Both the position numbers and the translations under genes were made by a program. From Haloferula luteola (lineage in GTDB: Bacteria > Verrucomicrobiota > Verrucomicrobiia > Verrucomicrobiales > Akkermansiaceae), in assembly GCF_014201715.1 (NCBI RefSeq), contig NZ_JACHFD010000004.1:186001-250000 (forward strand): 64,000 nt of DNA, written 5' to 3'. Every line of letters begins with the position of its first letter. Position 1 is the stretch's first letter. The notes below the pieces were generated by a model. That model was given only the letters and a program-made list of their open reading frames with translations. It made no database searches and was not told where the DNA came from. Of the stretch, positions 44,335 to 53,140 are shown piece by piece.

Positions 44335-45249
44335 TCAGGGCGATTCGTCGCGGGATTTGCGGCGAGCGATCAGAAGGAGGGCGGTGAGGCTTATGGCGAG
44401 AAAAGCACCGAGAATCCATGCCCACCGATGTGGGGGGGACTGAGCGAGTGACGAGTTTTCAGCCGGAGTTGAAGGGGGGGCGTTGTCTTGAACAGCGTCC
44501 TGAGGGGGCTCTGCGGAGCCCTTGTCCTGAGCCGCTTGTGATGGATCTGGGATGGGTTGAGCCAGGAGGGCGCCGATTTCATGCTCGTGCTTTTTCCACC
44601 AGCCTTTCCAGAGTTCGATCGATTTCGGGGTAGTTGATAGAAAGAGATCGCCTGTTGGTGCATCAGGAAGCTGCATTTTACTGAGTGTGAAAGCCGCAGA
44701 TTCCGGATTTTTATTTTGCCCCCCGCCTTCCTGAAACCAGATGTCGAGTTGCTCTTCGGTCCATTCGGGTTCTTCGAGTTCACGATCATCCATGAGGCAC
44801 CAGCCTAAGAGTCGAACCGACCACTCCTCACGAAAATCAGCGAGGCGGGTGATGGAGTTGTCTCGGAATTGTGAGTTTGAATACCGATAGGGGACGGTCT
44901 TGATTTGCTTTTCTTTGAAGGCGGGGAGCTCGGGATGGTTTTCTAGGAGGAATTCACGAAGTTGGTTTTTTAAGTCGGCCTTATCAGGGGAATTGGCGAA
45001 GGTCCAAGTAAGTTCGCTAAATTGGACGATGGCCTGAAAAGTGTCGTTGGTGGTTTCGATTTTTTTCAGTCGCCAAGCATATTCCGTTTGTCGGATGTCA
45101 CTCAAGCTGTTGATGTCTGGAGTAGATTGAGCGAAGGATGCTGTTGTGGAAGAGGTGAAGTAGTGGATATGGATAAGTATTGAGAGACTCAGTATCCCAT
45201 TCTTCGTCCGTGAAAAATGTCGGTTTCTTCTTTGAGGAGCAGGGCCCAT
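44335..45249 (-). CDS. membrane-anchored protein with one 190-residue repeat
   Basis: 304 residues. An N-terminal leader (ILSLSILIHIHYF then SSTTASFAQ), one repeat unit of the same kind as in the 41805 gene (about 48-237), a Pro/Ala/Gln linker, and a C-terminal membrane helix WAWILGAFLAISLTALLLIA followed by RRKSRDESP. This suggests an exported domain held at the inner membrane with a short basic cytoplasmic tail. The ATG at 45249 overlaps the end of the metzincin-like gene by 61 bp; no later canonical start exists before the leader. Function unknown; probably works with the four-repeat protein. Confidence 0.78.
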   Translation of the reverse strand: MGPAPQRRNRHFSRTKNGILSLSILIHIHYFTSSTTASFAQSTPDINSLSDIRQTEYAWRLKKIETTNDTFQAIVQFSELTWTFANSPDKADLKNQLREFLLENHPELPAFKEKQIKTVPYRYSNSQFRDNSITRLADFREEWSVRLLGWCLMDDRELEEPEWTEEQLDIWFQEGGGQNKNPESAAFTLSKMQLPDAPTGDLFLSTTPKSIELWKGWWKKHEHEIGALLAQPIPDPSQAAQDKGSAEPPQDAVQDNAPPSTPAENSSLAQSPPHRWAWILGAFLAISLTALLLIARRKSRDESP

Positions 45250-47768
45250 GGTTTTCCAGTGTTGGGGTTGATGCGATAGGTGATATTTCCGTCCGGAGTG
45301 ATGTCTTCGATGGTGGGATACATCAGTCTTTTCTTATCGTCTTCAAGGGCTGCCAACGGGAAACCAAGCGTGGTGGGTGTGAAGGATCCTTGCCAGCGAG
45401 GGTGGAGAAGGCCTGAAGAATCTCCCTGAAATCCATTGTGTCCCAGTTCGTGGGCGACGGCGAAGATGAGTCCAGTCGTGTCGATGCCATTGGCACGAAG
45501 ATAAGGAGTTCTGAAATCGGATCGCGCGTAGCCCAGTGGCCTCGAAGTTTTCCATCCATTTTCATTGATAGAGTGGCTTTGGATGGGGCAGGGGAGATAA
45601 TAGACATTGAAGTAAGAAGTTGGCTGGAAGGATGTTGCTATGAGTAACTTTTCTTCTGTGTTCCTTGATTTTGTTATCAGATAATCAAACATCCCATTCA
45701 CTTTGATTTCGGATCCCTCGAATTCTCCTTCGGGATCGCCGACGTCGAAGGCGACTTCGGCGGACTGGGAGTTGACTTCGAAATAGATGTTGGCTTGGTC
45801 GCCGTAGATTTCGTTGAGGCGGGTTTCGAGCTCGCTGGCAGAGGGGACGTTCATGGGGTGGACGACGGGGGGAGGAGCGCCTGTGTTGCGGATGCCGTCG
45901 GCGCCGGTGGTGATGGCGGTGCCGATGTTGTCGTCGAAGGGATCGGGGATGGTGTTGATGGCCCCATTGGGTCCCGGCTGAAGGAAGGGGGCATCGGGTT
46001 GGCCGTAGCCGGTTTCGATGATGATTTCGTCGCGGGGATCGGTTTGGGTTTCGCAGATGCCATTGGGACCGGTGTTGATGGCGCCGGAGACGACGATGTC
46101 ATCGCCGCCAGGGGTGCTCCAGAGGGCGCCGGATTGGTTCTTTTTCCGCACGCAAACGGTGTAGGGGAGGCCTTCCCCGACTTTGATGGTCTGGGGGTCG
46201 ACGTCGTCATTGGTGATGGAGATGGCGTGCGTCGTCAATTTGACGACCTTTTTGGGGTAGGTGACGATGTCGAGGATGCGAGCTCCATCGGCGAAATCGA
46301 GGTAGGTGCTGTCGTCGCTACCGGTTCCCTGGAAGGAGAGGGTGAGGGGTTCTCCGGGGATGGCGCGTTCGGGGTCGACCTGGATCTGGGCGGGTGTGGA
46401 GGGCTGGGTGGGGTCGGGTTGGGGGGCGAGGGGATCGTTTTGGGTTTGGAGGTGGAAGGCGATGTTGCCGAGTCCGCTGAGGAGGCAGGTGTGGGCGGAG
46501 GAGTGATCACCGGGGACCATGAGCCATGGGCGGGGGTGTTGATCCTTTTCGATCTCGCGTGGGTAGTCGTCGAAGCCGAATTCGGTGCGGGCTTCGGCGA
46601 GTTGGGGGAAGAGGAGGTAGTCGTTGAGGGTGCCGGTGGGGTCGAGGGATTCGGAGAGTTGGTCGACGTCGTAGTGGATGGTGAGGGTGTTGGATTGGGT
46701 TTGTCCTTTGAGGAGGGTGAATTCGAGGGCTTGAGTGAGGACGGGGGTGAAGGCGGGATGGCCGAGCCATTGGGGGCTGCCGAGGAGGGATGCGTCTTCG
46801 CGGATTTGGACGAGGGTGAAGAAGCGGTTGCTGGCGACGGGGGTGGAGGAGACGATCTGGAGGGTGACGGTTTGCATCATGCCGCCGAGGACGGGGTCGT
46901 GATCGAGGAAGGCGATGGGGTAGATGTTGGAGGAGTAGGGGTCGCGGTTTTGGACGAAGGTGCCATCGAGGGAGAGGGTCTGGGTGTCTTCGATGGTGTA
47001 GAGGTCGCTGAAGCCTTGTTCGTGGACGAAGATCTGGAGGGAACTCTGGACGACGCAGCGGAAGGGGTTGGGATCGGCGGGGTGGGTGTCGTTTTGGTTG
47101 GGGATGGAGTCGCCGTCGGGGTCGCCATCGGGGCCGTTGTCGCCGGTGGGGTCGAGGGGATCGAGGTGGTTGGTGGCTTCCCAGAGGTCGGAGAGGCCAT
47201 CGAGGTCGGTATCGACGAGGTTGGGATCGGTGCCGAGGAGGGCTTCTTCCCAGTGGGTGAGTTGGTCGCCATCAAGGTCGGAGTCGAGGACATGGACGCG
47301 CCAGAAGATGTGGTCGGGGAGGGATCCGTCCTGGTAGGCGATTTGGATGCCGAGGGGGAGGCCGGGGGCGTCGCCTTGGATGAGGTCGCCGAAGGAGGCC
47401 CAGTTTTGGAGGTCGGTGGAGAGGGAGAGTTGGTAGTTTTTTCCGGGGAGGGCGTTCCAATCGATGAAGAAGTTCCCGGGGAGGGAGGGATGGGTGGTGA
47501 GGGTGGCGCGGACGATGCCGAGGGGGTGTTGGGGGCTCCAGGGGTCGGTGCCGGCGAGGGCTTCATCGAGGTGGGTCCAGCCGTCGTGGTCGGGATCGGC
47601 GGTGGGAGCGAAGTCGCCTGTGGCGGAGGGGAAGAGTTGGCCGGAGTTGTAGTATTTTTCCCAGAGGTCGCTGAGGCCATTGGCATTGGTATCGAGGATG
47701 GCGTGGGCGGGAGTGATGCCGAGGAGGAGGGTTCCGAGGAGGGAGGTGGGGAGGAGGGAGGGTTTCAC
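45189..47768 (-). CDS. secreted calcium-repeat protein with metzincin-like C-terminus
   Basis: 859 residues from a GTG start at 47768 that overlaps the upstream stop (GTGA). Signal peptide SLLGTLLLGITPAHA. Type III calcium-binding motifs follow: DTNANGLSDLWE, DPDHDGWTHLDE, DSDLDGDQLTHWEE, DTDLDGLSDLWE and DGDPDGDSIPNQND. Near the end (about 773) HELGHNGFQGD gives an HExxH zinc site with Asp at the third-ligand position, and RLMYPT resembles the metzincin Met-turn. It is probably an exported metalloprotease or a relative; substrate unknown. The gene sits in the four-gene operon with the repeat proteins, which could be its partners or substrates. Confidence 0.82.
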   Translation of the reverse strand: MKPSLLPTSLLGTLLLGITPAHAILDTNANGLSDLWEKYYNSGQLFPSATGDFAPTADPDHDGWTHLDEALAGTDPWSPQHPLGIVRATLTTHPSLPGNFFIDWNALPGKNYQLSLSTDLQNWASFGDLIQGDAPGLPLGIQIAYQDGSLPDHIFWRVHVLDSDLDGDQLTHWEEALLGTDPNLVDTDLDGLSDLWEATNHLDPLDPTGDNGPDGDPDGDSIPNQNDTHPADPNPFRCVVQSSLQIFVHEQGFSDLYTIEDTQTLSLDGTFVQNRDPYSSNIYPIAFLDHDPVLGGMMQTVTLQIVSSTPVASNRFFTLVQIREDASLLGSPQWLGHPAFTPVLTQALEFTLLKGQTQSNTLTIHYDVDQLSESLDPTGTLNDYLLFPQLAEARTEFGFDDYPREIEKDQHPRPWLMVPGDHSSAHTCLLSGLGNIAFHLQTQNDPLAPQPDPTQPSTPAQIQVDPERAIPGEPLTLSFQGTGSDDSTYLDFADGARILDIVTYPKKVVKLTTHAISITNDDVDPQTIKVGEGLPYTVCVRKKNQSGALWSTPGGDDIVVSGAINTGPNGICETQTDPRDEIIIETGYGQPDAPFLQPGPNGAINTIPDPFDDNIGTAITTGADGIRNTGAPPPVVHPMNVPSASELETRLNEIYGDQANIYFEVNSQSAEVAFDVGDPEGEFEGSEIKVNGMFDYLITKSRNTEEKLLIATSFQPTSYFNVYYLPCPIQSHSINENGWKTSRPLGYARSDFRTPYLRANGIDTTGLIFAVAHELGHNGFQGDSSGLLHPRWQGSFTPTTLGFPLAALEDDKKRLMYPTIEDITPDGNITYRINPNTGKPWALLLKEETDIFHGRRMGY

Positions 47769-48532
47769 CGCAGGGAGGGGCTGGGGGTTTGTGGGGAGTT
47801 TGGGGAGGTGGCGGGCAGGGTCTGCCAGTAGCGGACACGGAGGTTTTTGAGGTGGGGAGGGTCGGCGAGTTCGCGGATTTTTTGGCGTTGGGCGGCGGCG
47901 AGGCGTTGTTGGTGAGCGGTGCGGAGGGTGGGCCATTGGGCGCGATAGGTGGCCATGAGGGCCTGAAGGGGGGAGAGGTCGAGGGGTTCGGTGCTATCAT
48001 CGGCGCGCTGGATTTCGCCGGTGTTGTCGGCGGCGAAGGTGGGCCAGGAGATGCCCGGCGGGAGCGGCGGGGAGGCCGGGGTGGGATCCGGTGGGTTTCC
48101 TGCGGGGAGGGCGACTTCGGAGGTGGCGATGAGGAGGGCGTGGGTGGCCGACGGGTCGTCGATTTCGGCAAATCCGCCGAGCCAGGCGAGTTGGGCGTTG
48201 ATCCAGAGGAGGACGGGGTCGGTGCCGGGTTGGGGGGCGTAGTGGACGAGGGCTTTGGCCTTAAGGGGATTGCCCTGGGGGAGGTAGATGGTGCCGCCGA
48301 GGAAGAGGAAGCGCTGGGGCTTAAGGGGGGAGGCGGGAGGGGCGTTGAGCGCGCTGGGGAGGGAGGGGCTGGTTGGAGGAGAGGCGGGCAGGGTGAGGGG
48401 TTGGAGTTTTTCAAAGGTGATCTGCCGTTGCCCGAGGGGTTGGGTGCGGGAGGAGAGGAGGCGAGGGGGTTCTTGCGCGGGGAGGAGGGCCACGGTGAGG
48501 AGGCCTGCTTTGAGAAGGATCCAAGGCTTCAT
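47765..48532 (-). CDS. secreted hypothetical protein, first gene of the repeat-protein operon
   Basis: 255 residues with a leader MKPWILLKAGLLTVALLPAQ and a Pro-rich body (PASPPTSPSLPSALNAPPASP). No known domain; LVHYAPQPGTDPVLLWINAQLAWLGG and LQALMATYRAQWPTLRTAHQQRLAAAQRQK (helical) are the best-conserved-looking parts. The stop overlaps the next GTG start, so translation is coupled with the metzincin-like gene. The ATG at 48532 was chosen for the leader. Confidence 0.65.
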   Translation of the reverse strand: MKPWILLKAGLLTVALLPAQEPPRLLSSRTQPLGQRQITFEKLQPLTLPASPPTSPSLPSALNAPPASPLKPQRFLFLGGTIYLPQGNPLKAKALVHYAPQPGTDPVLLWINAQLAWLGGFAEIDDPSATHALLIATSEVALPAGNPPDPTPASPPLPPGISWPTFAADNTGEIQRADDSTEPLDLSPLQALMATYRAQWPTLRTAHQQRLAAAQRQKIRELADPPHLKNLRVRYWQTLPATSPNSPQTPSPSLR

Positions 48533-48697
48533 GGGAGGGGGAGGGGGTTGAGGGAGATGGCTTAAAGTAGTCAAAACGACTACTTCATGAAATGAGGAAG
48601 ATGCGGTTGCTTGGCAAGTACGATGATCGACAAAAATTCAGAGGATCAACGGGCTACGGTGATGATGGGGGTGAATGGTGCGGCGAGGGGGGAGACG

Positions 48698-48730
48698 AAA
48701 AACCCCGGCGCTCGGGGAGAGCGGCCGGGG
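48698..48730 (-). terminator. intrinsic terminator after the 48798 gene
   Basis: On the minus strand a GC hairpin (arms CCCCGGC/GCCGGGG plus GCTC/GAGC inside, 48703-48730) is followed by TTTTT at 48698-48702. It sits about 70 bp past the stop of the secreted protein gene at 48798 and separates that gene from the next operon. The 170 bp from here to 48532 should carry the repeat-operon promoter. Confidence 0.75.
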
Positions 48731-48797
48731 TGGGGTTGGGGAGAGGGGCTGGGAGGGGCAGCGGCCGGGCGGACCCGGCGAGCGGCGAGGGAAGGGA

Positions 48798-49547
48798 TCA
48801 GGGAATGACCTTGATGGTATCGGTGGCGACGATGGTGGAGCCGGAGTAGGTCTGGGCGACGAGGTCGATTTCGGTGGCTCCGGAGTGGCCTTCAAGGGCG
48901 GCGGAGAATTCGGCGCGGTCGACGCGAATGAAGAGGTTGCCGTAGCGGCTGGAGATTTGATTGGCGGTGACGGATCCGAGAATTCTGACGGTGTCGGGAT
49001 CGATGCCTTCATCGAGGAGGGATTTGTCGTCGAGGGAGAGGCGGAGGTTTACCCATTTGCCGCGAGAGGTGAGTTTGAGGGCTTGGGGGGTGACTTTCAT
49101 TTCGGCGATTTCGGGAATGAGGAGCCCGAGGGAGAGGGTGGCAATTTCGGTATCGCCGCCGTCGACGGTGGTATAGACGAGGTGGTCACCGGCGATGTGA
49201 GGATCGGTGTCGTCGACAGTATTGTCGGTGAGTTGGAGGAGCATGTCGGAGGCGGCGTTGTAGCCCCAGAGTTCCCAGTCGGTGCCGTCCCAGGATTGCC
49301 AGACGAGGGTGGAGCCGGAGAGGGCGACGGCGGTGTCATCGCCCGTGTTGTCAGTGAGTTGACGGGTTTCGCCTTGGTAGTGGACCATGATCTCGGTGTC
49401 GGCGCCATCGGGTTGGGCCTCCCACACGATGAGGGAGTCGGAGATTTGGGGATTTTGGTCGGGGTAGGCGTTGTTGGTGAGGAGTTCCGCGGTGGCGGGG
49501 GGAAGGGTGGCGGCGAGGGCGAGGAGGAGGAGGCGTGGGGTTTTCAT
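48798..49547 (-). CDS. secreted beta-propeller-like hypothetical protein
   Basis: 249 residues. Signal peptide MKTPRLLLLALAATLPPATA. Three propeller-like repeats read ISDSLIVWEAQPDGADTEI, LSGSTLVWQSWDGTDWELWG and IAGDHLVYTTVDGGDTEIATL, a TolB/WD40-like pattern. The rest, from about 150, is a separate beta-rich domain (LTSRGKWVNLRLSL). Such C-terminal domains recur in secreted proteins of this phylum. Function unknown. A clear terminator follows and no partner gene is near. Confidence 0.7.
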   Translation of the reverse strand: MKTPRLLLLALAATLPPATAELLTNNAYPDQNPQISDSLIVWEAQPDGADTEIMVHYQGETRQLTDNTGDDTAVALSGSTLVWQSWDGTDWELWGYNAASDMLLQLTDNTVDDTDPHIAGDHLVYTTVDGGDTEIATLSLGLLIPEIAEMKVTPQALKLTSRGKWVNLRLSLDDKSLLDEGIDPDTVRILGSVTANQISSRYGNLFIRVDRAEFSAALEGHSGATEIDLVAQTYSGSTIVATDTIKVIP

Positions 49548-49773
49548 GGTCGATGGAAGCACGGTGGGGTGATGGTCCGCGGGTCCCGCTCGTCGGGCGT
49601 CCGATCGAGCGTTGCGGTGCGGCGACAGCTTTGCAAGGGGTCGGCCAAGGGGGCAGAAAGCTCTGAAAGCGCCGAGTTTCCGGGGTTGGCGGAGGTTTGA
49701 GGGGTGGGTGGGGGAGGTGAGAAGGGGGCACGATGCATGATGGTTGGGGTGCAGGATGCCCCTTTTTTGGGGG

Positions 49774-50859
49774 TCAGTCTTCGGGGACGAGGACGGGCCA
49801 ATCTTGGTCGTCCCAGGCGATTTCGCGGATGCGAAGTTTGGCTTTGCCTTGGTCTTTGAGGTCGTAGGCGTGGAAGACGAGGAGGTCGCGATCGTCGAAG
49901 GAGTAGGCGGCGCAGTGTCCGGCGGCGGCCCAGTCTTGTCCGTCGCCGGCGAGGAGGAGGGTGCCGCCACCGCGGACGAGGCGCTGACCGTCGCGGTCGA
50001 GGTAGGGGCCGCGAATGTTATCGGCGCGCCCGACGAGGATTTTGTAGGTGCTGGAGACGCCTTGGCAGCAGCGATCCCAGGAGAGGAAGAGGTAGTAGTG
50101 GCCGTTTTTCTGGAAGAGGAAGGGGGCTTCGATGGCGCCGTTCTTCATGCTCCGGTTGCGGGCGAGTTGATCGGGGGAGTAGAGGGTGGCGTAGTCGAGT
50201 TCGGGGTTGGCGGAGTCGCCGGCGTCGCGATCGTCGACGGCGAAGTCGCGGGGGCGGGAGGCGAGGGTGTACCATGCTTCGCCGGGCCCGGTGACTGGCT
50301 GGAGGAGGTCGGGCTGCATTTTGACGAGTTTGATGCCGTTCCAGAAGGAGCCGAAGGTGAGCCAAGGGTTGCCATCGGCATCGTGGGCGAGGTTGGGATC
50401 GATGGCGTTGCAGAGGTCGCGGCCGGGGACGGAGCGGAGGACGATGCCGTGGTCTTTCCAGGCGAAGTTGGGGGAGGTGGGGTCGAGGGTGGTATTGGTG
50501 GCGACGCCGATGGCGGAGGTGTTGCGGCCGAAGGCGGAGACGGAGTAGTAGAGGTAGAAGGTGCCGTTGTGTTTGGCGATGTCGGGGGCCCAGATGTCGC
50601 CACCGAAGGCGGGGACGGTTTGGGCGACCCAGGCTGGGGTTGCGGAGAAGACGGGGGGTTCGGAGTGCCAGGTTTGGAGGTCTTTGGAGGATTGGACGCG
50701 GATGCCTTTGCCGGTGGAGAAGAGGTAGTAGGTGTCGCCGTCTTTACCGAGGACGGGGTCGTGGGCTTCGACGGTGCGATCTTGGCCATGGGCGGGGGTG
50801 GCGAGGGCGAGGAGGGGGGCGGTGAGGGCGATGAAAAGAGGGTGGATGAATCGTTTCAT
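49774..50859 (-). CDS. GH43 family glycosidase (endo-arabinanase/arabinosidase-like)
   Basis: 361 residues with a signal peptide (MKRFIHPLFIALTAPLLALATPAHG). GH43 landmarks: general base Asp in AHDPVLGKDGDTYYLF, GGDIWAPDIAKHNG, pKa-modulating Asp in CNAIDPNLAHDADGNPWLTFG, and acid Glu in NGAIEAPFLFQKNGHYYLF. A late SWDRCCQGVSSTYKI and AAGHCAAY place metal/His contacts as in arabinanases. It would cut arabinan or arabinoxylan outside the cell. The stand-alone gene is divergent from eutB. Confidence 0.92.
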   Translation of the reverse strand: MKRFIHPLFIALTAPLLALATPAHGQDRTVEAHDPVLGKDGDTYYLFSTGKGIRVQSSKDLQTWHSEPPVFSATPAWVAQTVPAFGGDIWAPDIAKHNGTFYLYYSVSAFGRNTSAIGVATNTTLDPTSPNFAWKDHGIVLRSVPGRDLCNAIDPNLAHDADGNPWLTFGSFWNGIKLVKMQPDLLQPVTGPGEAWYTLASRPRDFAVDDRDAGDSANPELDYATLYSPDQLARNRSMKNGAIEAPFLFQKNGHYYLFLSWDRCCQGVSSTYKILVGRADNIRGPYLDRDGQRLVRGGGTLLLAGDGQDWAAAGHCAAYSFDDRDLLVFHAYDLKDQGKAKLRIREIAWDDQDWPVLVPED

Positions 50860-50954
50860 GGATCGGAAAGGCTAGGTGGGAGGAGGCGAGCTGTCAGTTC
50901 AGGAATCTGCCATCCCGGGGAAGTCGGCGCGGGCTCTGCTTGCGATGCCCGCGG

Positions 50955-52370
50955 ATGCGTTGGAGTACGAAGATTGCTGGCCGGAGGTATGGATTCGGTG
51001 ACCTGAAAAGTTTGCTGGCGAAGGCGACGCCGCACCGGTCGGGGGATGTTTTGGCGGGATTGGCGGCGGAGTCGGCGGAGGAGCGGGTGGCGGCGCAGTG
51101 TTTGTTGGCGGATGTTCCGATGCGGCATTTTTTGGAGGAGTGTCTGGTGCCGTATGAGGAGGATGAGGTGACGCGGTTGATCATGGACCGGCACGATGTG
51201 GGGGCTTTTGCGGCGGTGGCGGATCTGAGTGTGGGGGAGTTTCGTGATTGGTTGCTGGCGTATGAGACGGATGGGGAGGTGTTGGCGGCGCTGGCGGCGG
51301 GTTTGACGCCGGAGATGGTGGCGGCGGTGAGCAAGTTGATGGCGAACCAGGATTTGATTTTGGTGGCGTCGAAGTGCCGGGTGGTGACGCGTTTTCGGAG
51401 CACGATGGGTTTGCCGGGGCGGCTTTCGGTGCGGTTGCAGCCGAATCATCCGGCGGATGATTTGCGGGGGATTGCGGCATCGATTTTGGATGGGCTGTTG
51501 TTGGGCTGCGGGGATGCGGTGATCGGGATCAATCCGGCGACGGATCAGGTTTCGACGACTTGTGCGATGTTGGAGATGATGGATGGGTTGATTGCGCGGT
51601 ATGAGATTCCGACGCAGTCGTGTGTGTTGGCACATGTGACGACGCAGTTGCGGGCCATGGAGCAGGGGGCGCCGGTGGATCTGGTGTTCCAATCGATTGC
51701 GGGATCAGAGGCGGCGCAGGCGAGTTTCGGGATTGATCTGGCGTTGTTGGGCGAGGCGCGGGAGGCCGCGTTGTCGTTGAAGCGGGGGACGCTGGGGAAT
51801 GAGGTGATGTATTTCGAGACGGGGCAGGGGAGTGCGCTTTCGGCTGGAGCCCACCACGGGGTGGATCAGCAGACGATGGAGGCTCGGGCGTATGCGGTGG
51901 CGAGGGAGTTTTCTCCGTTATTGGTGAACACGGTGGTGGGGTTCATCGGCCCGGAGTATCTCTACGATGGGAAGCAGATCGTGAGGGCGGGGTTGGAGGA
52001 TCATTTCTGCGGGAAGCTGCTGGGGCTGCCGATGGGGTGTGATGTGTGCCACACGAATCATGCGGAGGCGGATCAGGACGATATGGATACTTTGTTGACT
52101 CTGTTGGGGGTGGCAGGGTGCCACTATATCATGGGGGTGCCGGGCGCGGATGATATCATGTTGGGTTATCAATCGAGTTCGTTTCACGACGCGCATTATC
52201 TGCGGCAGGTGCTGGGGAAACGCCCGACTCCGGAGTTCGAGAGTTGGCTGGAAGCGCAGGGGATCACGATGCCGGGGGGGCGTTTGGCATCGTCGACACG
52301 GGCGCTGGCGGAGGCGCCGGCCTGGTTGGGATTGGGGTCCGGAGTGGCAACAGGTGGAGGTGAGCAGTGA
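50955..52370 (+). CDS. eutB: ethanolamine ammonia-lyase large subunit EutB
   Basis: 471 residues. The TIM-barrel subunit of adenosylcobalamin-dependent ethanolamine ammonia-lyase, splitting ethanolamine to acetaldehyde and ammonia. GRRYGFGDLKSLLAKATPHRSGD, AAESAEERVAAQ, DDLRGIAASILDGLL and ETGQGSALSAGAHHG are family landmarks. ATG 50955 gives the normal N-terminus; a TTG lies 15 bp upstream. Its stop overlaps the eutC start (TGATG). No eutA reactivase or microcompartment genes are near, so this is the short, non-compartment form. The ammonia released fits the nitrogen theme of the window. Confidence 0.95.
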   Translation: MRWSTKIAGRRYGFGDLKSLLAKATPHRSGDVLAGLAAESAEERVAAQCLLADVPMRHFLEECLVPYEEDEVTRLIMDRHDVGAFAAVADLSVGEFRDWLLAYETDGEVLAALAAGLTPEMVAAVSKLMANQDLILVASKCRVVTRFRSTMGLPGRLSVRLQPNHPADDLRGIAASILDGLLLGCGDAVIGINPATDQVSTTCAMLEMMDGLIARYEIPTQSCVLAHVTTQLRAMEQGAPVDLVFQSIAGSEAAQASFGIDLALLGEAREAALSLKRGTLGNEVMYFETGQGSALSAGAHHGVDQQTMEARAYAVAREFSPLLVNTVVGFIGPEYLYDGKQIVRAGLEDHFCGKLLGLPMGCDVCHTNHAEADQDDMDTLLTLLGVAGCHYIMGVPGADDIMLGYQSSSFHDAHYLRQVLGKRPTPEFESWLEAQGITMPGGRLASSTRALAEAPAWLGLGSGVATGGGEQ

Positions 52371-53131
52371 TGGAGAAGCGGTTATTTCAGGCATGGACGT
52401 CGGCCCGCGTGGCGATGGGGCGGACGGGAGGTTCGTTGCCTTGTCGGGAGCGATTGCGATTTTTGGTGGATCACGCGCGGGCGCGGGATGCGGTGCATGC
52501 GGTTTTCGATCCGCCGGGTTTGGCGGTGGAGTTGGAAGGGCATGGTTTGCCGGTGATGTATGCGCCTTCGCGGGCGGCGGATCGGCAGGTGTATCTGCAG
52601 CGGCCGGATTGGGGTCGGCAGTTGGGGGAAGGGGCCAGGGAGAGGTTGGAGGGAGCGCGGGGAGATTATGATTTGGTGGTGGTGGTGGCGGACGGGTTGT
52701 CGGCCGAGGCGACGCATCGCCAAGCTCCGCCGTTGCTGGAGGCGTTGTTTCCGTTGCTGCGGGGATGGGAGTTGGGGCCTTTGGTGATTTCGAGCCAGGC
52801 GCGGGTGGCGTTGGAGGATGAGATTGGGGAGGCGTTGGGGGCGCGGGCGGTGCTGATGTTGTTAGGGGAGCGGCCAGGATTGGGATCGCCGGACAGTTTG
52901 GGGGCTTATTTGGTGCAGGGTCCGCGGCGGGGAAATTCGGATGCGCAGCGGAATTGTGTTTCGAACATCCGCCCTGCGGGGTTGCCGGTGGAGGCGGCGG
53001 CCCAGCGAATCGCATGGTTGTTGGGGGAGGCGCGTCGGCTGGGCTTCAGTGGGGTGGATTTGAAGGATGAAAGTGGGGCGGGGGGAGGTTTGGATTTTGA
53101 CCCTTGTCCGGATCCCGGCCGCTTGTGCTAA
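52370..53131 (+). CDS. eutC: ethanolamine ammonia-lyase small subunit EutC
   Basis: 253 residues. Family blocks: ARVAMGRTGGSLPCRERLRFLVDHARARDAVH, DRQVYLQRPDWGRQL, LVVVVADGLSAEATH, and the cobalamin-side end NCVSNIRPAGLPVEAAAQRIAWLL. It forms the EutBC complex with the upstream subunit. The ATG at 52370 overlaps the eutB stop. The AraC gene follows 9 bp later, so the regulator is probably in the same transcript. Confidence 0.95.
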   Translation: MEKRLFQAWTSARVAMGRTGGSLPCRERLRFLVDHARARDAVHAVFDPPGLAVELEGHGLPVMYAPSRAADRQVYLQRPDWGRQLGEGARERLEGARGDYDLVVVVADGLSAEATHRQAPPLLEALFPLLRGWELGPLVISSQARVALEDEIGEALGARAVLMLLGERPGLGSPDSLGAYLVQGPRRGNSDAQRNCVSNIRPAGLPVEAAAQRIAWLLGEARRLGFSGVDLKDESGAGGGLDFDPCPDPGRLC

Positions 53132-53140
53132 GATGGGTCC

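Noticed and set aside
45795..47831. 678-codon plus-strand open frame
   Set aside because: It lies opposite a secreted protein with signal peptide and calcium motifs; the antisense text is Val/Gly/Glu-rich low complexity caused by codon bias.
50860..50954. Adenosylcobalamin riboswitch before eutB
   Set aside because: The gap is under 100 bp and lacks a B12 box, too short for the structure.
49744..51006. 420-codon plus-strand open frame
   Set aside because: It is the complement of the GH43 gene, which has full family motifs.
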